A stretch of DNA of 64,000 nucleotides from Aureobasidium sp. EXF-3400 (Eukaryota > Ascomycota > Dothideomycetes > Dothideales > Saccotheciaceae): positions 62,001 to 126,000 of the forward strand of contig SWBL01000091.1 in the NCBI GenBank assembly GCA_024195585.1, read 5' to 3'. Below, piece after piece: positions 12,746 through 22,911 of the stretch (position 1 is the stretch's first letter; each line of letters opens with the position of its first letter). The notes below the pieces were generated by a model. It ran no database searches and was not told where the DNA came from. It was given only the letters and a program-made list of their open reading frames with translations. Both the position numbers and the translations under genes were made by a program.

Positions 12746-13326
12746 ATCTCACTAGTCGCCAATGCGCATCAGGATAAACGATAAGACCAGGCAGTGAAAT
12801 CACGAATCAGTGCAGAGTGCGAGAGATGTAGCGCACAACGTGAGAGGTTTAAAAATGTTTTAATGTTGGTTCGAAGTATCATCGTAGAGGGCTAGCTAAG
12901 ATGAGCCACTTTTTGTAGCAACATGCGCAACTCGAAGCTATCTGGGTAAGAGCCTTGTCTCATGGCCCGAGTATCGCTTTCGATGCAGGTGACCTACCAC
13001 ATTATGTTTACATCGTTGATTGCCCTTCTTGTTCGCAGCCGCCAGGACGGATGCTTATCTCACAGCATTGCATAGAAAGAGGTTGTCTAGTTGCGCAAGT
13101 CAGCTTTTGTTGTTTTCTCAAAAGATTCAGAAAAAGAGCTGAGTGTTTGACAAAGGTATCAGAGTAAAAGGTTGTAATCCTCAGATTGTCAGAGTAATAA
13201 TCATAACAGCCCTCAGGGATTTTGATTTTCGTTTTGTGTTAAAACATCATGCTAGGGGGACGGAAAGGAAAGGGAGTAAAGAGGAGACACATACCTGGTT
13301 TTGAAGTTTGGAAGACCTCGCGATGT
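12746..13326. other. intergenic region between convergent genes
   Basis: These 581 bp separate the 3' ends of dcl2 and the nicotinamidase gene. They are expected to hold only the two 3' untranslated regions. I see nothing else. Confidence 0.5.
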
Positions 13327-14194
13327 CTACCGCAGGTCTCTAACCTGAGCGACTTCAGGTCCATCGACACTGACCATCTTGACATTATGCTCTTTCAGCT
13401 CTTGGGCAAGCTTTTTGTCAGCCTCGTCGCCTTGTTCGACACCTTTCGTACCCTCTCGGATAACGAAAGTCTCAAAGCCTTCCTTGGCAGCATCAATCGC
13501 AGTAGCTTTGACACAAAAGTCGGCAGCCAAGCCTACGCAAAACACATGGGTAATACCCTTTTCCCTAAGTGTGTTTGCCAATCCAGTTTCGACGATCTTT
13601 GGATTGAGGAAAGGTGTGCAGAAGGCCGAGTACATCTCCACTCTCTTATCTTGTCCTTTTTCTACGATTTCGTCCAGTTTGCTGACGTCGAGCTCGTGGA
13701 TCAAGGCACTGCCTGACGAGCCAGCGATGCAGTGGACTGGCCATAGTTTTGTGGTTTGTGTCTCGTCGGGATTGCGAGGGTTGGATATTGTGATTGTCGA
13801 CTCGAAAGGCTTGTTGTTCGGCGGAGGATGATTGGATGCGAAGGAGATATGGTCTTCGGGGTGCACGTCTTTAGACCCAACTCGAAGGGCCCATGGAAGC
13901 TTTAGAAGATCGTTGATGACAGGAGCAATGGATCGGCCATCGGTCACTGCCAGACTGCCGTTCTACATGGCGTCAGAGAAGTCACGACAAGTTGTCTTGT
14001 GGCATTGAAGTGTCTTGGAGAAGCGAACAGGAAAAGAAATGTCAATGAACAGTGAAAGAAATCAGAAGTTTTTTGTGCCTTGGTAACGCCGCGGGTCTAA
14101 GCGCGCTGCATGGTGGGGGACTTACAGGCGGGCAGAAGTCTTCTTGCAAGTCGACGACTAGAAGAGCGGCTTTCAAGGCTTTGTTCGAAGACAT
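13327..14194 (-). CDS. pnc1: nicotinamidase (Pnc1 family)
   Basis: Two exons (14194-14126, 13962-13327) give 234 residues. The enzyme hydrolyses nicotinamide to nicotinate and ammonia in the NAD+ salvage pathway and so controls sirtuin activity. The catalytic Asp lies in LVVDLQEDFC, the catalytic Lys in GSKDVHPEDH (with metal-binding residues), and the catalytic Cys in GLAADFCVKAT. The segment WPVHCIAGSSGS is also conserved. The splice joins DFCPP to NGSLAV, which is the family sequence. The intron is 163 nt, about three times the length of most others in the window. The protein ends GPEVAQVRDLR, close to the usual C terminus. Confidence 0.94.
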
Positions 14195-14415
14195 GATGTT
14201 GTGGAAATTGTTGGATCTGAGTTGAAAGTGGTGCACGATGCTACTCTCACTAGAAGGATTGCGTTCTTAAGCCTCATGTTTACTCTCAAACCGATAATGA
14301 CGGAGACGATCTAAAAGTAGGAGAAGCTTGGACGAAGTATAACATGTGAAGCCTCGTTTCCACCATCCTTAGATTATACTACATATTACTACACCACCGC
14401 AATTTTGCCATCGTT

Positions 14416-14487
14416 GGGCGTCTGGCGCAGTGGTAGCGCGTCTGCTTTGCATGCTGAAGGTCTAGGGTTCGATCCCCTAGTCGTCCA
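14416..14487 (+). tRNA. tRNA-Ala (anticodon TGC)
   Basis: A 72-nt tRNA without intron. The anticodon loop TTTGCAT gives anticodon TGC. The D stem is GCGC/GCGC, the T arm is TAGGG-TTCGATC-CCCTA, and the discriminator is A. The A box (TGGCGCAGTGG) and B box (GGTTCGATCCC) are present. The acceptor stem has the G3:U70 pair that identifies tRNA-Ala. Two U:U mismatches occur, at 6:67 and 29:41. Confidence 0.93.
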
Positions 14488-14490
14488 TAC

Positions 14491-14503
14491 TTTTGCTTTT
14501 TTT
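14491..14503 (+). terminator. RNA polymerase III terminator of tRNA-Ala
   Basis: Two T runs (four Ts, then seven Ts) start 4 nt after the tRNA-Ala discriminator base, as expected for pol III termination. Confidence 0.75.
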
Positions 14504-15060
14504 GCTTGCGCTTCCATCGTCAGAGTCTATCGAACGAAAGGCTATATAGAAATGCACAATACTTTTTGCGATGTGTCATGGCCACTAAAAGCCATTTCGT
14601 GGGATCTCTATTGACGAAATCAGTATTGATACTTTGGATGTGCCTTGTGATGCTTGTGAAGTCACCTCAAGAGGAAGGATGCACAGGATTGAAACATCTA
14701 ATTACAACAATACAACATATTTTTTTCTTTTTGGTGTTTGGCAAGTGTATCTGAAAAGCAAAGACGAAGCTGTCAAAGAACACCGGTCCCCTGGCCTCAA
14801 GAATCTCCTCTCCAGATCTGTCGCCGTTTCTTCAGTGGTGTGCATCTTCCATTTCCCAATCTCCGCCATCGAGCTTGGTGACGATATCGTCGTAAGCAAT
14901 GTGAAGATGCTAACACAGATCTCCAGCAATCCTGTTGAACACACTGTACGCCTCTTTGAGCCGAGCGTTCAGACAAGGTACTTTATGCCAGAGAGGAAGT
15001 ACAGCGAGGCTGCAGAACTTTGGAACTTGAGAGTGTATGGGATCCAAGTTTGTTGCCTAG

Positions 15061-15097
15061 TTCGAGTCAAACGCCTTAACCACTCGGCCAGAGCGCC
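15061..15097 (-). pseudogene. 5'-half relic of tRNA-Ser (CGA)
   Basis: Read on the minus strand, this is a good tRNA-Ser 5' half: acceptor strand GGCGCTC, A box TGGCCGAGTGG, a D loop containing GGTTAAGG, anticodon 5' stem TTTGA and loop start CTCGAA (anticodon CGA). The match stops just after position 37, which is where the intron sits in intron-containing tRNA-Ser(CGA) genes. No 3' half, variable arm or B box (GGTTCRA) follows in the next few hundred bases. It is therefore a truncated copy and not a functional tRNA. Confidence 0.7.
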
Positions 15098-15691
15098 AGA
15101 TAGTAGTAGTCAGATCCCTAGGATGAATACAATCCAAGCACGTTTGCCGTATTGTAGTGAGCTCGATCCAGACGCCGAACAGAATCATTCTGGCACGGAG
15201 CCGCATCTTACAATCATTGACAATGGATCGGTGACAATATGTAGTCCTCCCAGTCCTACAGAATGTACGATGTCCCGATGCCTGTCGGGATCAACAAGGA
15301 GGCATTGTGTGACGATCTCGACGAAGTCTTCGACGAACACGCCCCTGAAAGAAGAAACAACTGCTCAAGATATCGCGCTTGACAGATTGCGAGGAGGTCT
15401 TTCGTACGCAAGAGCGATGTGAGGTCCGGAAGTGCTGACTCCGTCATATCTATCAGAACAGCCTCAGGGTTTGGACACTGTAAGTTCGAAGATCACGAGT
15501 AGCCGTGAAGGCTATGAGAAGAATAAAACAACGTCGACTCTCGTTTCTTTTTAAGTATCTGCTTCTGTCATACTCATATCATTGTCATTTTTTCATTTCT
15601 TCCAGCCATACTCTTTTTGACTCTGTATTTCTTCCACTGTTTGACCATCCTTCGTACAGCACAGTTTCTGGGTTTCCTTTCGGAAAGGCAT

Positions 15692-16904
15692 ATGGAGGAG
15701 GTTCATAAGACATCATCGTCCTCTCCTCTCTACAACGACGAAAAAGCACAATCGCGCAAGATTTCTTGCTTTCGCCGTCACAGATACCGCACCCTCGCCG
15801 CCGTGGCAGGCACTATTGCTCTACTCGGCATCACCCTCGGTGTAGGGCTTGGTGTCGGGCTTACGAATGCTGGAGAAGCTCCCAAGTCGGCTTCGACTGT
15901 GACAGCAGACAGACGTTCTGCTTCTCCCCCCGCTACTGCGTCACAAGGAACAGCATGTCAGGGTGGGCTCCTGACCGATGTGGGAGATTTGCTCACCAAC
16001 ACCACACCAATTTGGCAGCCTCTTCCTGGAACATCTTGGCAGATTGTACTGAGTAAGCCCATTGATGCTACAAATGCTTTAGTACCTGCTCTTTCAGTTT
16101 ATGATATCGACATGTATGGCAATACCGCCTTGACCATCCAGCAGATGCACTCTCAAGGCATCAAAGTCATCTGCTACTTTTCGGCTGGCAGCTGGGAGAC
16201 CTACAGACCCGATGCAGCATTGTTTGCACCCCAAGATATCGGGACCAATTTGAATGGCTGGCCGGGCGAGAGATGGCTGAACACACAAAGCCAAAGCGTA
16301 AGAGATATCATGGCCAACAGGATCAAATTGGCAGCTGAAAAAGGTTGCGATGCTGTTGACCCGGACAACATAGACGGCTTTGTGAGTTTGTCACCTTTGG
16401 CGCGACCAATAATTGAACTATGACTACAGTACTAATTGGATCTTACAGGAGACCATCACTGGCTTCCCTCTTACCCCAAGCACGGCTCTCGACTATCTTA
16501 CCTTCCTCTCTTTGACCGCTGCATCCTACAACATGGCTACCGGTCTCAAGAACGCCGGCACGATCTCCAACAATGCTACCTGCCTGGTCGAGTTCGCCAT
16601 CATAGAATCTTGTATGTCTTTCTCCATCCCTTCCTGTTCTCTCGAAGCGTGATAATGACATCTTATACCAGGCATCAACAACGGCGAGTGCAGCATCTAC
16701 CAAAACTTCATCGCAGCCGGCAAACCGGTTTTCCAGATCGAATACCCGCTCGGTGCTCCAGCTTATGTGACCTCGCAAGCGTTGGCAAGAAGCTGCAAAA
16801 CCAATGGAAACGTCGGATACTCGGAGATCATCAAAGGCAAGGACTTGGGTGGATGGGTTGAATATTGTGACGGGACCATCTTCAACACTGCGACGTACGG
16901 ATAG
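15692..16904 (+). CDS. ega3: GH114 endo-alpha-1,4-galactosaminidase, Ega3-like
   Basis: Three exons (15692-16381, 16449-16611, 16672-16904) encode 361 residues. A short basic cytoplasmic tail precedes one membrane helix (about residues 34-58, containing AAVAGTIALLGITLGVG), so it is a type II anchored protein with its enzyme domain outside the membrane. The GH114 barrel (about 105-355) shows WQIVLSKPID, VICYFSAGSWETYRPD, the acidic motif DAVDPDNIDGF at the first splice, and AIIESC at the second, the probable position of the second catalytic acid. Known members cleave galactosamine-rich stretches of galactosaminogalactan (GAG). The gene faces agd3 and lies in a full GAG cluster, which strongly supports this role. 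Start MEEVHKT is the ATG nearest the anchor. Confidence 0.9.
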
Positions 16905-18407
16905 GATCAGACAAGCGGTATCATTCAAGGTGTATGGTGAGGTGTCAGATAGTCGTCAACTCGAGATATGTATACAAAGGCTGTAGACAGCACAGTGTAT
17001 CAGCACCCGTTCCAAGCTTCTCACGTGTTTTGTTCAAAAGATCAAATACTGCAAGTGGAACATCTGCCTCGCCTGGCTCACAAGTTCAGAACAGGAAGTC
17101 AACAAGGTGTGTGACTGTCACCCTATCAGTCATGCGAAGCAAAGGTCGTCAAGTTGAGTGGAGTAGGCCTCTCTATACGATGATTGCCAGTACTTGTTAC
17201 TCCGTTCAACATGTTATACCAACTGAAGGACAAGTTGTTGCTGGGCGAGTTGTGTTATAGCATGTGGCATGCATTGCAGTGAGCCACCCTGGCCTTTGCG
17301 TTGACCTGATACTAATCAGCAAGATGAGGAGCAGTTGGCTATGCCAAATCCTCTCCCAGAACTACACCAAAACTTCCTACTGCCCTTTGCTCAAATGCTC
17401 AAACATGATCAACCGCGTTACATCCGGCATTCGATACGACACCCGCTTTCCCGAGATCTCCAACCGTTCTTCGCATCTTCAGAAAACTGTTAGAAGATCG
17501 TCTTTATCGGAACTATATCTCTAGAGGACCGCTTTCCCAGAAGATCTGCTGTTCTCCTTCATCCAGACTTCTGCATGTCTCAAAGGTCCATCTTAACGAA
17601 AATCTGCAGTCACCTGTCTAGTAAACGTTCAATGTTGACTATGTCTCCGAACCGACCTTTACTCTCCTGATGTGCGGAAAAGCCAATCAAGCACAGTTTG
17701 TCGGGAAACCTTGTTCACTCACGCGCCATCTGGTTGTCAAACATACTTTGTTTCCTTCTCCTGCATCGTCAAACGTTCTGTAATGGAAATAGACCCGATC
17801 CTTCGGTGTCCGAGAGATGGTTCAGGAGGTGGAGTCCAAGGGGTGGAGTTGAGTGGATGGCAAAGAAGCTCATCTCCTGAGCCTGCTTTGATGGATCACA
17901 CCACATCCGCACACGAACTTCGCCTCAATCTGATCGGCAGAGACGGTGAAGCCTTAGTCGATGGCATGAACAAGAAGTAAGAAGGCCAAGCGGTCGTGGC
18001 TACCTCAGTGGGGATATGACGATAGTGAAGGGAAGCAACTCTATGTTGCAACGTGACTACCTAACCAGAAGTGGCCTCTCGATTGCAACTCCTTGGCGAA
18101 CAAGAAGAGGCACGAACGATGGGCAGAAGTTCTGCGCTGTTGCCGAAGTCTGTTGTTATGAGTAGGTAAATCGGCAGGTGCGATGGCCTGACTTTGCAAT
18201 ACCAACTCAGTGATCGTAGGGCGATGCGCCACATCTCTATTGAACAGTCCTTTTTTTCTTTTTCTTTTTTCTATATCACGAAACAACTATCTGCGACGTT
18301 ATGTCAACGAAATCAAACCATTAGATAATACATTACACTCTTCCTTCGCAGTCTCCTCTTCCACGATAAGCCTTCAAAGAAAGCCTGCTTGCTCTCCTCC
18401 AACCACC
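16905..18407. other. gene-free stretch between ega3 and agd3
   Basis: This is 1.5 kb between two convergent genes, unusually long for a region that needs only two transcript ends. Small plus-strand frames (for example 17672-17980, 102 codons) have no domain or splice support. A pyrimidine-rich tract occurs at 18245-18272. No RNA gene or transposon end is recognisable. Confidence 0.5.
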
Positions 18408-20546
18408 CTAAGTGACTGACACCGGCGATGACAATTGCAACGTAACAGGATTTCCAGTCAGCGGCACCCAGATAACCAAAGGCTCAGATCCAATTGTCTC
18501 TCTGACAAGACCAGGAGAATTGCTTGTAGCGCCAACTGGAAGAGTCACAGGAATGGGAGCGGAACAAGTATTTCCGTTAGCGGTGACAGTGACAGATAGG
18601 ATCGTCTTGCCATCAGGAGCGTATGTGTAATTCAGGTTGGGGTTGCAGTCATCACGAGTCATGCGGTTGGTGAAATCGATGGCTATATCGTCATGTTTGA
18701 GGGAAGTGATGGGCCAATTGGTCAAGCGTGCCATTTCTTGGGTCACGACTTCAACCCATATTTGGATAAGCGAAAATTGTCCAGTGATAGAACCGATAGT
18801 GGTGGTGTTGACATCAGCATTACGGAGATTGGATTGATGGAACATGAAAGGATCGTGGTGAAGCCCCAACAGATGACGGACGTTGGTGGTGCGCGCATCG
18901 TTGAGAAGTTGGGTGAAACCACCACTGCCTCCAGAAGTATTGACCCATTCTGCTGTAGTGCAATCAGGGAGGTCGCAGTTGAAGAAGATTGTTGTTGCCC
19001 AACGCGGAATAATTTCAAGCCCATCGTATCCATTGCTAGCGACCGTACTCATCAATGGCCAAAATTCGTTTACTTGATTCATCAGTACGGCTCGAGTGTT
19101 GTCACCGACTGCGGATGTTATGCCGTTCGTCATCCACGCTCTGATTGCATCACCATTGTGCATTCCGGTAATAGCAGGAGGAATGAGACCGTTTGCTGAC
19201 CATCTCGCGGCTTGGTTGATTCCTGTGACATTCGCCCACGCCTGATTGAAGGTGATCTCCCTGTAAGTATCATTGAAAGTTGCATTGTTCAGAGATTCGT
19301 GAGTGAAAGTATGAGAGACATGTGCGAAGGCGTTCAGGTTACTTGGGTTAGACAACCACTGGTACAAAGGATCGATCAAAGAACAATTCTTGGTCCAACG
19401 ATATGTTGTCGGCGTGGTGGGCCATATATCAGTACCAGTACCGAGTGGCTTCTGAAACTCGAGTGCGGTTGTGTCCATGGGCCCAGTGTAGATGATGGCA
19501 GGGTCAGGCTGACAAGTTGTTGAGTTTTCGTACGTAATACCGGCGACAATGTTTCCATTTCCATTGTGACCAAGCTCCATAAAGTAGTTTGAACCAGAAG
19601 GAAGTCTTGAATTGAGCTGAGGCATCCAGTTCGCAATACCCTGGAGGTCTGCCGCTCTTAGTCTGAACAACGCATTCGCAGGCTGGTAAAGAGCTGTGTT
19701 CAACATGACATCGTCGACTTGGGTGCTCAGGTGTATGCGACGATATCCAACAGTTAAGCCACGAGTGAGCCAAGCAATGTAGGCATGCTGGAGATAATTC
19801 GACGTCAAGGCCCAATTTGTAGCCCAGCTTGAGAACCAGACCATCTCTAGACGTGTTCCGTCCCGGTGAATCACAGCTGCTGAGCTGGAGCCGGTGAAGG
19901 TCCCATCAGAGCTGGGTGCAAGACCCGCAACCTCCCAGGTTGTGTTTGGGTTGGTAATAGTTGCTGGGTAGTGCCAGATGCCTTGAGTGCTGATGGTGGC
20001 ACCTCGGACCAGATTGGCCGTGGGAAAGCCACTTGTATTGGTGAAGCTCATGAGTTGCTCAACACCAGACCCACAACACCCAGCACCGGCAATGGTAGGC
20101 ACAACATCAAACATGGGTCCAGGATAAACATCGATGCGAACCGTCCTCACACCAAAGCTCTCTTGGTAAGCGTAAAGCGTCGCAAATTGAGCAGCAGTCA
20201 GAGCACTGGCCCAGCCGTTGTTGCCGTAGTCGTAAGACACCTCACTGAGGATGATGATACCACCGTAGTTTCCTTGAGTTGCAGACGAGTTAAGTGTCGG
20301 AAGTGTTATGCCAGCTTGTGGCACCAGCTGAAGCTGGAAGGGAATACCATAGCCATTGAGACCCGAAGTTGCCGAGTAGGATGATGCTTGATCACGAGCA
20401 AAGACCAAGATTGTGTTGGCAACTGTCTGCCCGCCTGTAGAGTTGCTGACTTGGGCATTGACAAGATGTGACAGGTGGGAGATACCAAGGAAGATGGCGC
20501 TCAGTGCCCATTTCGGACGGACACGTTCGAAAATAGGGACACGCAT
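18408..20546 (-). CDS. agd3: secreted GAG deacetylase, carbohydrate esterase family 18 (Agd3-like)
   Basis: A single-exon gene of 712 residues. The N terminus has a signal peptide (about residues 1-31, core ALSAIFLGI, cleavage likely after VNA), so the product is secreted. It is recognised as Agd3, the metal-dependent deacetylase that removes acetyl groups from GalNAc units of galactosaminogalactan and makes the polymer cationic and adhesive. Visible metal-site and active-site candidates are the paired Asp in STQVDDVML (about residue 277) and HVSHTFTHESLN (about 410-420), as in NodB-like folds. The many N-x-S/T sites fit an extracellular glycoprotein. The length and intronless layout are normal for the family. 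It shares its strand with sph3 and gtb3 and converges on ega3. Confidence 0.92.
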   Translation of the reverse strand: MRVPIFERVRPKWALSAIFLGISHLSHLVNAQVSNSTGGQTVANTILVFARDQASSYSATSGLNGYGIPFQLQLVPQAGITLPTLNSSATQGNYGGIIILSEVSYDYGNNGWASALTAAQFATLYAYQESFGVRTVRIDVYPGPMFDVVPTIAGAGCCGSGVEQLMSFTNTSGFPTANLVRGATISTQGIWHYPATITNPNTTWEVAGLAPSSDGTFTGSSSAAVIHRDGTRLEMVWFSSWATNWALTSNYLQHAYIAWLTRGLTVGYRRIHLSTQVDDVMLNTALYQPANALFRLRAADLQGIANWMPQLNSRLPSGSNYFMELGHNGNGNIVAGITYENSTTCQPDPAIIYTGPMDTTALEFQKPLGTGTDIWPTTPTTYRWTKNCSLIDPLYQWLSNPSNLNAFAHVSHTFTHESLNNATFNDTYREITFNQAWANVTGINQAARWSANGLIPPAITGMHNGDAIRAWMTNGITSAVGDNTRAVLMNQVNEFWPLMSTVASNGYDGLEIIPRWATTIFFNCDLPDCTTAEWVNTSGGSGGFTQLLNDARTTNVRHLLGLHHDPFMFHQSNLRNADVNTTTIGSITGQFSLIQIWVEVVTQEMARLTNWPITSLKHDDIAIDFTNRMTRDDCNPNLNYTYAPDGKTILSVTVTANGNTCSAPIPVTLPVGATSNSPGLVRETIGSEPLVIWVPLTGNPVTLQLSSPVSVT

Positions 20547-21524
20547 CTTTGCATTCGAGTTGAGGGACTAGGAGATCCCAAATCTTGGTGCAGAGTTGGT
20601 TTTATTTCCTCCCAGCGTCCGTAGTCGGCACTTTCTCGAGGGCGCTCGTACAAGAAGCTTGCTGGCACACTGCTGGTCAGGGCGTGTTGTCGCCCCTCTC
20701 TGCTGAAGTATAACGGCTTTACAGCTCCTCAAATCCCCTCTCAAGGGCCATGGCGTCGACTCCGTGCCCTGTGGCAAATTGCCATTCTTGACCCAAGTCG
20801 TCGAACAATGAACGCCTGATTCGGCCGCCAGAAATTCATCTGGGGAACTTGCATCATATAGGTGGTGCGGTGGTAAAAGCCAAGTCTGAATGGTACTCGG
20901 TGGTTGTCGATGCTGCTCAATTGTCCAGGACTGATTGGAAGCAAATCTGGGTGAAAGGCAACGACACATCTCTCGTGCGATAACATCGAAGTCGACTACC
21001 GATCTCAGAAAGTGCAAATGTGTTATTCTTGTTCTCTGCGTGATTGAAACCATACTCTGTGGTCTGGCCAGGTACGATGGCATTATGGATCGATAAGGTC
21101 ATGGCATCATCGGAAAAAGAAAACAGTCTCAATCAGAAGGATAAGCCTTCGCGGTTGTTTCACGCGCGATACGGTTTCGCGACTGAAAGATGAGGTTAGC
21201 GACGACCATGATGTGAGAAAGGACTCAAGGCTGGAGCTTTGAGTGTGGGAGAAGGAAGTCAAAGTTGGCACCATGGCTGGGTAAAGAGCTCAAGGCTTTG
21301 TGAAAGTCCTGCGCACTGTGCACTGTGCACAGTCATTTTGTGAATAATGTGCAATCATAATTATTACCATACATTGATAATTAACCAATTAAACCTTGTC
21401 TTATCCGAAACCTCCTCCTCGATCCCGACATACATCAAATTAGTAGTACAAGTTAGATAAGGGTAAAGATGACCACAAGACCTGCTCGTGGTCCGCTCGA
21501 ATTCGTTCAACCCAGCCAAGGAAC
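20547..21524. other. intergenic region upstream of agd3
   Basis: These 978 bp hold the agd3 promoter and the sph3 3' end. A 171-codon minus-strand frame (20568-21083) has no features of a real protein. A short repeated palindrome lies at 21311-21334 (listed separately). Confidence 0.45.
21311..21334. repeat. tandem GTGCAC palindrome
   Basis: The stretch contains GCACTGTGCACTGTGCAC followed by AGTC. It is a short self-complementary repeat built on GTGCAC with CTGTGCAC repeated in tandem. It lies about 770 bp upstream of the agd3 start. No factor is assigned. Confidence 0.5.
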
Positions 21525-22352
21525 TCAACATTTCATATCTGCATTCGATTGCCCCACCTCGGACACGAAGGTCGGCCACATCGAATCAAAACTCGAATAC
21601 TGATCATTCACGATCAATAAGCCTGCGTAGTATCCAGCATCCACAAGCTCGTCAACGTCCGATGCCATAGTGTGGGTGCCAGAGGGATAGCTATGCAGCA
21701 TAACCGTACTCTTGCTCCTCAAAGCTTGAGGAATACTGGAATTGCCTCCATTCATCCAACTACTGTAGGTGTTCTCGTAAGCGTTGATCATATCGGCAAC
21801 CTGGTAGAAAGAGGAGTCGACAGGGACGCCTGGGTTCGTCCAGACGAGATTGCCATGGCTCATTGTCCTTTTGACTTTGTGGTAGATGGTCGCCATGTAG
21901 CTGTAGTGATCCGTAGTAGTGGGTGATTCGTCCACAAAGATGCCGCCAAGTGAAATGTTGTAGTTCGTGTATGTTGACCAGTGCTGGTAGGTATCGATAT
22001 CGGATGAGATATCTACGAGAGAGCGATTGCCGTAGCTGGTGTGCACATATCCAATCATGTTGGCGTTGCTGTACGAATTCAACTGAGAGATGTTGGCGAT
22101 GTAGTTGGAGTCTGGGGGAGAGCCTCCAGGTCCATTGTTGGGATTGACGATGATATCGAAGGTGACTTGAGGATTGTTGTTCAGAGCGACGTAAAGCGGT
22201 TGCCATGTCCCTGCTGACGGGTACATATAAAGAGGAAGCGCGACATGCATATTCATTGCTATTGGCAGAGGTTTTCGTTTGTCCGCAAACAAGCTCTTCA
22301 ATCGAAGTCTTGAATCTGATTGAAATGAAGCTATTCTTTCTGAGAGTGGCAT
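21525..22352 (-). CDS. sph3: GH135 glycoside hydrolase, spherulin-4-like (Sph3)
   Basis: A single-exon frame of 275 residues. Sph3 is an endo-acting hydrolase that cuts N-acetylgalactosamine stretches of galactosaminogalactan and is needed for normal GAG production in Aspergillus. Family features are the opening strand VALPLYMYPSAGTWQPLY, FDIIVNPNNGPGG, MIGYVHTSYGNR, the acidic motif GGIFVDESP at the likely catalytic site, and VWTNPGVPVDSSFY. The N terminus before residue 33 (MPLSERIASFQSD...) is polar, with no signal peptide or membrane helix, although known Sph3 proteins have an N-terminal anchor. Either an upstream exon was missed or the true start is MNMHVALPL near residue 33. Neighbours agd3 and gtb3 on the same strand support the assignment. 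Confidence 0.87.
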   Translation of the reverse strand: MPLSERIASFQSDSRLRLKSLFADKRKPLPIAMNMHVALPLYMYPSAGTWQPLYVALNNNPQVTFDIIVNPNNGPGGSPPDSNYIANISQLNSYSNANMIGYVHTSYGNRSLVDISSDIDTYQHWSTYTNYNISLGGIFVDESPTTTDHYSYMATIYHKVKRTMSHGNLVWTNPGVPVDSSFYQVADMINAYENTYSSWMNGGNSSIPQALRSKSTVMLHSYPSGTHTMASDVDELVDAGYYAGLLIVNDQYSSFDSMWPTFVSEVGQSNADMKC

Positions 22353-22911
22353 CCTTGATGATTTATAATATACACTCTGCTTCTGCCAATATTCCTTTGA
22401 TTTGGAAGATGTTGTTCGTTATGGAAAGATGCCGGATTGAGGGAAGCCGTTCTGAGCAGAAGATGTTTGCTTCAAAACGGCTATGTGCATAGACCAAAGA
22501 GAGCGAATCAGACGATGCTGTCCCTCTGGCCCGACTATCCGGCTTTCAAAAGTCGGGGAAGAGTGCTTCTTTGAGACTTACACGCACTATAGCACAAACG
22601 GGGCTGGACAGGGCGACACTTGCGAATTGCAAGACGGTTCCCAGGACTACGTGCCAGGTGCGCGGGGAGGATGGTTGAGGCATAGTTGGAATTGATCACT
22701 CCAAACACAACCTGTCAAGTCCCTATGATATCAGAGCGCAAAGGTTGATACAGAGCCGTTATCTTGCTGATTTGTCGAGGAATACTTCAAGCATCGGTAT
22801 CATCTCCCATTCAACGCCTACGAATTCTTTGGCCAAGGAGAAACGGACATACAAACGATATGAACTTTGACAAACTACACATCCCTTGATCCCAAACTCC
22901 CGACGCCTAAT
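22353..22911. other. intergenic region between gtb3 and sph3
   Basis: These 559 bp hold the sph3 promoter and the gtb3 3' end. On the minus strand a TATATTATAA stretch lies just before the sph3 start. A possible alternative last exon of gtb3 reaches 22875. I looked here for a missing signal-anchor exon of sph3 and did not find one. Confidence 0.4.

Larger units (their letters stand above)
14195..15691. other. RNA-gene region upstream of ega3
   Basis: This 1.5-kb stretch has no supportable protein gene. It holds tRNA-Ala at 14416-14487 and a truncated tRNA-Ser at 15061-15097 (both listed separately). A 262-codon plus-strand frame at 14634-15422 opens with TTG, runs across the tRNA relic and shows no domain, so I do not call it. 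The last few hundred bases before 15692 are the ega3 promoter, with a T-rich stretch around 15580-15620. Confidence 0.5.

Noticed and set aside
14634..15422. 262-codon plus-strand open frame
   Set aside because: It starts with TTG, crosses the tRNA-Ser relic in the antisense direction, has no domain or signal, and lacks coding-like composition.
20568..21083. 171-codon minus-strand frame upstream of agd3
   Set aside because: Low-information sequence with no domain; it lies where the agd3 promoter must be.
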